Part shown: positions 11,201-23,200 of the stretch, in pieces
How the letters are laid out: the number at the start of each line of letters is the position of its first letter
How positions within the stretch are numbered: position 1 is the first letter of the stretch
DNA from: Turbatrix aceti
Taxonomy: Eukaryota > Nematoda > Chromadorea > Rhabditida > Panagrolaimidae
Assembly (NCBI GenBank): GCA_963969345.1
Contig: OZ017767.1
Location: 8,088,739 to 8,152,738, forward strand
Length of the DNA stretch: 64,000 nt
Direction of reading: 5' to 3'
Program-made: the position numbers and the translations under genes
The notes under the pieces: generated by a model
What the model saw: the letters and a program-made list of their open reading frames with translations, nothing else
Database searches by the model: none
Told to the model about the DNA's origin: nothing

Positions 11201-14200
11201 CCTCCCCCAACTTGAATGTACACAACTTTGACTTGTTTCCTGCCCGGTCGGTAAACACGTAAAAAAAACAAAACAAAATTTCTGACCTGACCGGAAACTC
11301 ACTCCCATGCATCCGGTTGACGCCAAAGTACTATGCATACCTTTTTTTCTATCACGCACAAAAAAATGCCTTTTTCATCCCCCTAACTATTTAAAAAGCC
11401 ACAAATTACCTCCTCCTCCACTTTCTTTCCCGGCTGTTGGCATTTGCGTCCTTTGTGTCTAAAAATGCCAACTAGAGAGTATAAAACGCCGTAGATGGAT
11501 GAATGAATGAATGAATGGAAAATAAAACAAAAAAAAACAGGTCACTTAATGCCGTGCTTGTTGACAGGACACCCGCTGGAAACGGGTAGGATGTTGTTTA
11601 TTTGCTCACCTGTATGAATGAAGAAAAAAATAAATATCATAAAAAAACATTTTTAAAGGTTACAAGGCTAAAGGGGGGGCCCCCTCCGGGGGCCCCAGGA
11701 AGGGGAAGGGAAGGAAGGGGAAGGCAAGGCAAGGCAAGGTAAAGGCATCAATGAAGGATCAGAAGGATCGCAAAATCGAAAAGGATCGTCTATCGTTTTT
11801 TTATTTATTTTATTTTTGCCCGTTTTTCGTTTATCTTTTGCCGGTCATAATTTTACCGATAGAAAATAATTATTTTTTGTTATTATCTTTTAGAATAACC
11901 GACGATTTGCATATTATCGAAATCAAATCAAATACATATAATCGTTTTTTGACCCGCTTTAAAAATATTGGAATACATAAATATAATGGGGGCCCCTTTG
12001 GGGCCCCATGTAATTTGTTTTACGCTTTTGTAAAATATAAGTAATAATGTTGCTTTTCAATATCGCGCATCTTTCGCCATCGCCTAATAAATCCTCGCCC
12101 GCTGCAACCGCTTATTGACCCGTTTCAATGCATAAAACCAAACACAAAAAAATATTCAAAGAATATGTACTAACACTGGGGCCCAGGAAAAATAGCAATT
12201 TAACAAAAATCATAAAATTATGATACACGAATCAAATCAAAATTAATAACAACAATCATTTGTTTTGCCATCTTTCGCCATCACCCAATCGCCCACTGTC
12301 ACCGCCGTTGCGGTTCTCTCGACTGATGGCATGTGCGGCGCCGTCCTACTCTGCACCCGCTGTCTGGTCCGCCCACTAACCATGGATTTCATTTTCTGAG
12401 ATCAAAAAATTGAATTATTCAAATTAATTTTTAAAATTTTGAAAAAATGTTTTTCATCTTCAGCAAAAAATGGCAATGCTATTGATATCACATTTGCCCC
12501 TACCCCAGTATCTAGCACAAATTATTTTTTTGTAAACCAAAAATTCAAATTTGTTCATGTTTGATTTTTGATTGTCAAATGACCCATCATTATGATTGCC
12601 TATTTCCGAGGAATTCAAAAATATTTTTTTCAACATTTTAAAAATTAATTTAACAGAATCGTTTTTTTGTCTTACGCAATCGCAATCGTCTCCTCGCTCG
12701 CTCGCTCACACTCACCCACTTGACCCTGCGCCGCTCGCTCTCCCCTCCTCCCTCCATCGCGCTTTCGCCATTGACAATTTTGACAATTATGATAAAGCGC
12801 GCATTATCTTTTTCAAATCAATGGTTCCGGACCTAATGGCCCGTCAAACCGTTATCAGCGTAAAATTTGGATTTTATCGAATATACATACCGTAAAATTA
12901 AAATTGTGTCTTTGCACAAACATCCTACTATAAGAAAGAAGACAAGCCAGGCGGGCCCTTCGGGCCCTGAATGCCAAAAACGCATAAAAAATGCTAGAAA
13001 ATGCAAAAAAAATGCTAGAAAAATGCTAAAAAAATGCAAAAAAATGCTAGAAAAATGCTAAAAAATGCTTAAAAAATGCTGAAAAATGCATAAAAATGTT
13101 AGAAAAATGCTAAAAAACGCACAAAAATGCTAGAAAAATGCCGAAAACGCTCTATAATGCCGAAAAAACGCACAAAAATGCCTAAAAACGCCGAAAACGC
13201 TAATATATGCTTTAAAATGCCTACAAACGCCCAAAAAATGCTAAAAGCATGCCAATAATGCCCAAAACGCTTTTGTACGCCTGAAAATGCTAATAAATGC
13301 TCTAAAATGTCCCTACGAACGCTCAAAAAACGCCTAAAAACACGCTAGAATGCCAAAAAACGAAAAATGCTAAACAAATGCTAAAAAAAGCCGAAAACGC
13401 ATAATAAATGCTAGAAAAATGCAAAAAAAATGCTAAAAAATGCAAAAAAAAAATGCCAAAAAAAACCCTAAAATGCCAAAAAACGCCCTATAATGCCAAA
13501 AAAACGCCTAAAAATGCTCAAAATGAATGCAGACGCAGCGCACTCGCGCGCAACGCAAGCGAAAATGAACGCACGTTGCATGACACGTCACGACGGACGC
13601 ACATAAAAGCAAATGGAAGCGGTCATTTTCGGATGTTTTTGGCATTTTTAACAACTTTGTACGCGGTTAGCCTCAAAACGGTATACATCTTTGCAATCGT
13701 CTCGTCGACGCCAAGCGATTGATCCTACTCCCGTGTCTCGGAGGCACCATTTGTGTGGACACAAATTTGGGTGTTTTTGGCATTTTTAACAACTTTGTAG
13801 GCGGTTAGCCTCAAAACGGTATACATCATTGCAATCGTCTCGTCGCCGCCGATCGATTGATCCTACTCCCGTGTCTCAGAGGCACCATTTGCGTAGACAC
13901 AAATATATGGACACAGTTGCTTTGGAAGTAAGTAACAAGGCTAAAGGGGGGGCCCCCTACGGGGGCCCCAGGAAGGGAAAAGGAAGGAAGGGGAAGGCAA
14001 GGCAAGGTAAAGGTATCAAGGAAGGATCAGAAGGATCGTAAAATCGAAAAGGATCGTCTATCGTTTTGTTGTTTATTTTCTTTTTGCCCGTTTTTCGATT
14101 ATCTTTTGCCGATCATGATTTTACCGATAGAAAATAATTATTTTTTGTTATTATCTTTTAGAATAACCGACGATTTGCATATTATCAAAATCAAATCAAA

Positions 14201-17200
14201 TACATATAATCGTTTTTTGACCCGCTTTCAAATTTAAAAATATTGGAATATATAAATATAATGGGGGCCCCTTCGGGGCCCCATATAATTTGTTTTGCGC
14301 TTTTATAAAATATAAGTAATAATGTTGCTTTTCAATATCGCGCATCTTTCGCCATCGCCTAATAAATCCTCGCCCGCTGTAATCGCTTATTGACCCGTTT
14401 CAAAGCACAACACCAAACACAAAAAAATATTCAAAGAATATGTACTAACACTAACACTGGGGGCTAGGAAAAATAGCAATTCAACAAAAATCATAAAATT
14501 ATGATACATAAATCAAAATTAATAACAACAATCACTTGTTTTGCCATCTTTCGCCATCACCCAATCGCCCACTGTCACCGCCGTTGCGGTTCTCTCGACT
14601 GATGGCATGTGCGGCGCCGTCCGTCTCTGCACCCGCTGTCTGGTCCGCCCACTCACCATGGATTTCATTTTCTGAGAGATCAAAAAATTGAATTATTCAA
14701 ATTAATTCTTAAAAAGTTGAAAAAATGTTTTTCATACTCAGCAAAAAATGGCAATGCTATTGATATCACATTTGCCCCTACCCCAGTTACTGGCACAAAT
14801 TATTTTTTTGTAAACCAAAAATTCAAATTTGTTCATGTTTGATTATTGATCGTCAAATGACCCATCATTATGATTGCCTATTTCCGAGGAATTCAAAAAT
14901 ATTTTTTTTCAACATTTTTAAAATTAATTTAACAGAATCATTTTTTTGTCTTACGCAATCGCAATCGTCTACTCGCTCGCTCGCTCACACTCACCCACTT
15001 GACCCTGCGCCGCCTCCTCCCTCCATCGCGCTTTCGCCATTGACAATTTTGACAATTATGATAAAGCGTGCATTATCTTTTTCAAATCAATGGCTCCGGA
15101 CCTAATGGCCCGCCAAACCGTTATCAGCGTAAAATTTGGATTTTATCGAATATACATACCGTAAAATTAAAATTGTGTCTTTGCACAAACATCCTACTAT
15201 AAGAAAGAAGACAAGGCTAAAGGGGGGGCCCCTACGGGGGCCCCAGGAAGGGAAAAGGAAGGAAGGGGAAGGCAAGGCAAGGCAAGGTAAAGGCATCAAT
15301 GAAGGATCAGAAGGATCGTAAAATCGAAAAGGATCGTTTATCGTTTTGTTGTTTATTTTCTTTTTGCCCGTTTTTCGTTTATCTTTTGCCGATCATAATT
15401 TTACCGATAGAAAATAATTATTTTTTGTTATTATCTTTTAGAATAACCGATAATTTGCATATTATCAAAATCAGATAATCGTTTTTTGACCCGCTTTAAA
15501 AATATTGGAATACATAAATACAATGGGGGCCCCTTTGGGGCCCCATGTAATTTGTTTGACGCTTTTGTAAAACATAAGTAATAATGTTGCTTTTCAATAT
15601 CGCGCATCTTTCGCCATCGCCTAATAAATCCTCGCCCGCTGCAATCGCTTATTGACCCGTTTCAAAGCATAACACCAAACACAAAAAAATATTCAAAGAA
15701 TATGTACTAACACTAACACTGGGGCCCAGGAAAAATAGCAATTTAACAAAAATCATAAAATTATGTGATACATAAATCATCAAAATTAATAACAACAATC
15801 TCTTGTTTTGCCATCTTTCGCCATCACCCAATCGCCCACTGTCACCGCCGTTGCGGTTCTCTCGACTGATGGCATGTGCGCCGTCCGTCTCTGCACCCGC
15901 TGTCTGTTCCGCCCACTCACCATGGATTTCATTTTCTGAGAGATCAAAAAATTGAATTATTCAAATTAATTTTTAAAATGTTGAAAAAATGTTTTTCATA
16001 CGCAGCAAAAAATGTCAATGCTATTGATATCACATTTGCCCCTACCCCAGTATCTAGCAAAAATTATTTTTTTTTAAAATCAAAAATTCAAATTTGTTCA
16101 TTTTTGATTTTTGATTGTCAAATGACCCATCATTATGATTGCCTATTTCCGAGGAATTCAAAAATATTTTTTTCAACATTTTTAAAATTAATTTAACAGA
16201 ATCATTTTTTTGTCTTACGCAATCGTCCTTGCGCTATCGCTCGCTCGCTCACACTCACCCACTTGACCCTGCGCGCCGCCTCCTCCCTCTATCGCGCTTT
16301 CGCCATTGACTATTTTGACAATTATGATAAAGCGTGCATTATCTTTTTCAAATCAATGGCTCCGGACCTAATGGCCCGCCAAACCGTTATCAGCGTAAAA
16401 TTTGGATTTTATCGAATATACATACCGTAAAATTAAAATTGTGTCTTTGTAAAAACACCTTACTATATAGAGAGGTAACAAGGCTAAAGGGGGGCCCCCT
16501 ACGGGGGCCCCAGGAAGGGAAAAGGAAGGAAGGGGAAGGCAAGGCAAGGCAAGGTAAAGGCATCAAGGAAGGATCAGAAGGATCGTAAAATCGAAAAGGA
16601 TCGTCTATCGTTTTGTTGTTTATTTTCTTTTTGCCCGTTTTTCGTTTATCTTTTGCCGATCATAATTTTACCGATAGAAAATAATTATTTTTTGTTATTA
16701 TCTTTTCGAATAACCGACGATTTGCATATTATCGAAATCAAATCAAATACATATAATCGTTTTTTGACCCGCTTTAAAAATATTGGAATACATAAATATA
16801 ATGGGGGCCCCTTCGGGGCCCCATGTAATTTGTTTTACGCTTTTGTAAAATATAAGTAATAATGTTGCTTTTCAATATCGCGCATCTTTCGCCATCGCCT
16901 AATAAATCCTCGCCCGCTGCAACCGCTTATTGACCCGTTTCAAAACATAAAACCAAACACAAAAAAATATTCAAAAAATATGTATCTACTAACACTAACA
17001 CTGGGACCCAGGAAAAATAGCAATTTAACAAAAATCATAAAATTATGATACATAAATCATCAAAATTAATAACAACAATCTCTTGTTTTGCCATCTTTCG
17101 CCATCACCCAATCGCCCACTGTCACCGCCGTTGCGGTTCTCTCGACTGATGGCATGTGCGGCGCCGTCCGTCTCTGCACCCGCTGTCTGGTCCGCCCACT

Positions 17201-20200
17201 AACCAAGGATTTCATTTTGTGAGAGATCAAAAAATTGAATTATTCAAATTAATTTTTAAAAAGTTGAAAAAATGTTTTTCATACTCAGCAAAAAATGGCA
17301 ATGCTATTGATATCACATTTGACCCTACCCCAGTTACTGGCACAAATTATTTTTTTTAAACCAAAAATTCAAATTTGTTCATTTTTGATTTTTGATCGTC
17401 AAATGACCCATCATTATGATTGCCTATTTCCGAGGAATTCAAAAATATTTTTTTCAACATTTTTAAAATTAATTTAACAGAATCATTTTTTTGTCTTACG
17501 CAATCGTCCTTGCGCTATCGCTCGCTCGCTCACACTCACCCACTTGACCCTGCGCGCCGCCTCCTCCCTCTATCGCGCTTTCGCCATTGACTATTTTGAC
17601 AATTATGATAAAGCGTGCATTATCTTTTTCAAATCAATGGCTCCGGACCTAATGGCCCGCCAAACCGTTTACAGCGTAAAATTTGGATTTTATCGAATAT
17701 ACATACCGTAAAATTAAAATTGTGTCTTTGTAAAAACACCTTACTATATAGAGAGGTAACAAGGCTAAAGGGGGGCCCCCTACGGGGGCCCCAGGAAGGG
17801 AAAAGGAAGGAAGGGGAAGGCAAGGCAAGGCAAGGTAAAGGTATCAAGGAAGGATCAGAAGGATCGTAAAATCGAAAAGGATCGTCTATCGTTTTGTTGT
17901 TTATTTTCTTTTTGCCCGTTTTTTGTTTATCTTTTGCCGATCATGATTTTACCGATAGAAAATAATTATTATTTGTCATTATCTTTTAGAATAACCGACG
18001 ATTTGCATATTATCAAAATCAAATCAAATACATATAATCGTTTTTTGACCCGCTTTCAAATATCGAATACATAAATATAATGGGGGCCCCTTTGGGGCCC
18101 CATGTAATTTGTTTTACGCTTTTGTAAAATATAAGTAATAATGTTGCTTTTCAATATCGCGCATCTTTCGTCATTGCCTTATAAATCCTCGCCCGCTGCA
18201 ATCGCTTATTGACCCGTTTCAAAGCATAAAACCAAACACAAAAAAATATTCAAATAATACGTACTAACACTAACACTGGGGCCCAGGAAAAATAGCAATT
18301 TAACAAAAATCATAAAATTATGATACACGAATCAAATCAAAATTAATAACAACAATCACTTATTTTGCCATCTTTCGCCATCACCCAATCGCCCACTGTC
18401 ACCGCAATGCGGTTCTCTCGACTGATGGCATGTGCGCCGTCCGCCTCTGCACCCGCTGTCTATCCGCCCCCTTACCATGGATTTCATTTTGTGAATGATC
18501 AAAAAATTGAATTATTCAAATTAATTTTTAAAATTTTGAAAAAATGTTTTTCATCTTCAGCAAAAAATGGCAATGCTATTGATATCACATTTGCCCCTAC
18601 CCAAGTATCTGGCACAAATTATTTTTTTGTAAACCAAAAATTCAAATTTGTTCATGTTTGATTTTTGATTGTCAAATGACCCATCATTATGATTGCCTAT
18701 TTCCGAGGAATTCAAAAATATTTTTTTCAACATTTTTAAAATTAATTTAACAGAATCATTATTTTGTCTTACGCAATCGCTATCGTCCTTGCGCTATCGC
18801 TCCTCGCTCGCTCGCTCACACTCACCCACTTGACCCTGCGCCGCGGCGCGCTCTCCCCTCCTCCCTCCATCGCGCTTTCGCCATTTTTGATGACAAAATT
18901 TTGACAATTATGATAAAGCGCGCATTATCTTTTTCAAATCAATGGCTCCGGACCTAATGGCCCGCCAAACCGTTTACAGCGTAAAATTTGGATTTTATCG
19001 AATATACATACCGTAAAATTAAAATTGTGTCTTTGTAAAAACATCCTACTATTATAAGAGTTAACAAGGCTAAAGGGGGGGCCCCCTTCGGGGGCCCCAG
19101 GAAGGGAAAAGGAAGGAAGGGGAAGGCAAGGCAAGGCAAGGTAAAGGTATCAAGGAAGGATCAGAAGGATCGTAAAATCGAAAAGGATCGTCTATCGTTT
19201 TGTTGTTTATTTTCTTTTTGCCCGTTTTTCGTTTATCTTTTGCCGGTCATAATTTTACCGATAGAAAATAATTATTTTTTGTTATTATCTTTTAGAATAA
19301 CCGACGATTTGCATATTATCGAAATCAAATCAAATACATATAATCGTTTTTTGACCCGCTTTAAAAATATTGGAATACATAAATATAATGGGGGCCCCTT
19401 CGGGGCCCCATGTAATTTGTTTTACGCTTTTGTAAAATATAAGTAATAATGTTGCTTTTCAATATCGCGCATCTTTCGTCATTGCCTTATAAATCCTCGC
19501 CCGCTGCAATCGCTTATTGACCCGTTTCAAAGCATAACACCAAACACAAAAAAATATTCAAAGAATATGTACTAACACTGGGGCCCAGGAAAATTAGCAA
19601 TTTAACAAAAATCATGAAATTATGATACACGAATCAAATCAAAATTAATAACAACAATCACTTGTTTTGCCATCTTTCGCCATCACCCAATCGCCCACTG
19701 TCACCGCCGTTGCGGTTCTCTCGACTGATGGCATGTGCGGCGCCGTCCGTCTCTGCACCCGCTGTCTGGTCCGCCCCCACACCATGGATTTCATTTTCTG
19801 AGAGATCAAAAAATTGAATTATTCAAATTAATTTTTAAAATGTTGAAAAAATGTTTTTCATCTTCAGCAAAAAATGGCAATGCTATTGATATCACATTTG
19901 CCCCTACCCCAGTTACTGGCACAAATTATTTTTTTGTAAACCAAAAATTCAAATTTGTTCATTTTTGATTTTTGATTGTCAAATGACCCAGGTGAACAGC
20001 GCCTTTTTGGAAGATTAGTATATTTAAATAAATATTTTCTGGAAGAACCGGGAAGTTGCCAGCAGCATGCGCCCCAAAAAATTACGAAACTACATATGAA
20101 AAAAACGAACCCAGTCTCGGACTCGTCGCCTTCGTTGCTGGGCGGCGGCCAGACACGTGCAATCTTGGACGGCGCATAGGAAGTTTTCTGAACGACGTGC

Positions 20201-23200
20201 TCGACTTCGTGCTGTGGCTGCCAATCCTGGGCCTTGACCTTGGGAACAGTCTCGCGCTCTTTTGGCTCTTCTTCTGGGAATTCCCACTTGACACGGGTGG
20301 TCTCGGTTGGGAGGGGAACGATGACGGTGGGTTTCACCTGGACGGTATCGGCAAATTCAGGAATCTGGATCTTTTCCACCTGGAGCGGGGCAATTTCGTT
20401 CTGGGGCGCACGGTATTGCGCTTGCCAGATGTTATCGTCCTAAAAAAATTTTATATTGACGGAAATTTTGTTTTGGATTTAAGAAAAAATTTTTGTTGAG
20501 AGAAAATTTTTTTGGTTGCGGTAAAAATTTTTTGACAGCGGTAAAAAATTTTTTTTTGTTGTCAAAAATTTGTCAGTTCTAAAAAAAATTTGTCATGTCA
20601 AAATATTTTTTGTTCAAAAATTTGTTTTTGACAAAACATTTTTTTTGTTTACGATTTTTTTTTAATTGAGCATTTCAACTTTTTTTTGTTCCGAGAAAAA
20701 ATTTACCTCCTTCGCTTTTCCTTCACCCATCAATTTGCAATCCTAACAGCAAAGTAAATAGTATGATAAAAAACAACTTTTGCAAGCATTTTTTACTCAA
20801 AGATGAACAAAGAAAAAACGAACGACGCCCGAACAAAAAATCTGGTGTCACATCAGTTATTTTTTTTATAAATAATTGGCCCAATTGCTTTGCATCTGCA
20901 AAAAGTGCTAAGCCTCTAATTTCCGTTCAAGACACAACTTTGCGGCCAATTTTTCAGCAAAAATTGATAATAAAGTTCATTTAAAAGCAATTGACTTTAT
21001 TTAAAGGAAGAAAAAAATTTTTATTGTGCCCGGAAAGGACATTGCTAATGTAAGACAGATTAGATTGACTCACCAGGACGACTTTTGGCTTTGGGGGAGC
21101 CTTTTCGGGCTGCTCGGGATCAAGGGTGCTCATCTTGAAAGCGGTAGTGATCGACTGGCTGAGTTGGGAAGACCGGGGGTGGTTGTGCTGCTGCTGCTGC
21201 TGCAGCTGTTGTTGTGGGTGCTCTTCGTCGCCCTCGATGAAAGGGGCGGCTCTGAGCGCCAGTTGCGTGCCAGTTGTTTGTTCGCCGTCTTGCTGCAAAA
21301 AAAAATTTATATCACTTTCGGTATGAATTTTTTTTTTTCAGGTGAAAGGTAGGGGGAGTTGCATTTGTTCTTTTTTATCCTATTTTACCTGCCTACCCTT
21401 CCGGTAAAAAATTTTTGCTCCCCCCGGGCGACCGGATGTCGTTAATTACCCGGCGTTAAAAAAAGAAAGTTTTGAAAACAAACGAAATCAAAGATCAAAA
21501 GGTGAAAAAAAAAGTGTCAAAACTCACTCGAGTCCATGCAGGACCGATGATAATGGGTTCATACTTCACCTGCACCCAGGTAGCATCGGTGTCCAGAGCT
21601 GATGGAGGTGCAATGGTTTCTGGGGCCGGAGCAGGGACCGGAGCAGCAGGAGTTTTGGGAGCCCGAGACATAATTTGTGGAGGCTGATTTTTCTGAGTCG
21701 GCTAAAAATTTATGAAAATCTCGGAGAGGTATTTAAGCAAATTGAAATAAATAACACCTGGTGCAAAATAGTGGCAAAGCGATAATAAAAAAAATATTCA
21801 TCAAGATAAAAAATTTATGATCAAACCGAGGAAATTTATAATATTCCCGCCTCTTTTGATGTTCTCAAGGATCAAAAAAAGTTTCACACATCAGCAGAGC
21901 GTTTGTTTTCACACCCGCCCTCTGGAAAAAAGTTTTTGAACTTTCAAAACTAAAAAAAAAAAATTCGACAGCAAAAAAGAAAAAAAAGAACAAAAAAATA
22001 ATATCGTATTCGTTTTTCCTATTTTTTTTGAGAAAATTGTCAAGTACTGGAAGATGACCTTCTTTGACAATTTTCACAGTCACGGATTTCTGGTGTCGAT
22101 CCAAGAAAAATTGGACCTAATTATGGTCTATCAAAACCCAAAAAAAAAAGTTTCGAATGCAACAAACATCAAAAAACAGACCAAAATTTTTCTCACAGTT
22201 CAAATTCATGTCTATCAAACTTTTTTATATTTAATCTGAACACAAAATCTTCAAATTCAAAAAAAATCACTTCAAATAATTTTCCCATTAAAAAAATTTG
22301 CAGGGCTGACGTAATAGTGAAGTATCGTAAATTATCCTCCTCCTACTCGATTACGATTGCTTTTATAACAAATCGCAAGGCAGGGTAAATAACTTCAATT
22401 TGAGAACAAAGTACTTCTGAAGTCTTCGAAAAACCCCAAGAATGATGCAAAGATGGCATCACTGCTCTCTTGACTGCCAGCTTCCGGTTGTTTTGTAAAC
22501 AATCTTTTTTTCGAAGAACCCAGCTGTTAAATGCGCTTTCTACTAATTGTAAATAAATATCCGTTTTTGAAGTCAACAAACAAACCTGAACTCTGGATTG
22601 CGGTTGTGGTTGCTGTTGCTGTTGACCACGTTGCTGGACTGCTGGTGCTGATGTAGCGGGTGTCTTAGGCTGCGTAGGTGCTTGTCGCTGGTGATGCTGC
22701 TGGGGTTGACCCCGTTGCTGGACCGTAGCTGGCGTAGCAGGCTGAACAGGAGCTTGTTGAGCTGGGACAGGGTGCTGCCATGAGGGGCGCGTTGAAGCTG
22801 TTGGAGCTGGTTGAGGAGCGCCTGGCTGGACTTTTGCAGGCGCTACTGGTGCTGGTTGGGTTTTCTGGGGGCCATTGGGAGTCCTAAGAACTTGGTTAGA
22901 CGCCTGGACCGGCTGAACTACAGTTTTGGGAGCCTGAACTTGGCCGAAGCGCTGTTGAGGCGCTGGTTGACCCTTCGCAGAAGCTGGAACTGGCTGCGCG
23001 GGTTGTTTTGCGTTTGACACCGGCGCTGCACGTTGAGGAGCAGTTGGCTGAGCATTTCGCTGCACTGGCGCTGGTTTTGGACTAACTTGGGGTTTGGCAG
23101 GCTGTTTTTGGTTTTGAACAGGTTGCTTGGCATTTGAAACCGTTGTTTGCTGTTTTACAGGGCTAGGCTGAGTTTTTCGGGTTCCAAATGTTTGTTTTAC

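Larger units (their letters stand above)
11660..19989. repeat. Tandem array of ~1.28-kb units with paired GC-rich hairpins
   Basis: The unit start (AAGGCTAAAGGGG) recurs near 11,666, 13,937, 15,213, 16,483, 17,762 and 19,067. Spacings are about 1,270-1,305 bp, except the first, which is enlarged by about 1 kb of inserted repeats (12,950-13,930). The last unit is cut short at 19,989, only 122 bp from exon 8 of the host gene. Each unit contains hairpin 1 (GGGGCCCCC-loop-GGGGGCCCC), a polypurine tract of about 95 nt, hairpin 2 about 315 bp later, a CTGGGGCCCAG palindrome in most copies, and two related segments beginning CTTTCGCCATC. Units are highly similar, implying recent expansion or homogenisation. 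Short ORFs inside are not consistently open between units, so I do not call genes. Confidence 0.9.

Noticed and set aside
11751..19968. Repeated 60-105-codon ORFs within the array, such as the FLTRFKNIGIHKYNGGPFG type
   Set aside because: They are open in some units and broken in others, and run across the hairpins. They follow from unit similarity, not coding constraint.
11660..19989. CRISPR-like or bacterial terminator interpretation of the hairpins
   Set aside because: The units are over 1 kb, spacers are not unique, and the host DNA is clearly eukaryotic.
20056..20499. 147-codon + frame over exon 8
   Set aside because: It is the complement of a well-supported minus-strand exon that splices in phase.
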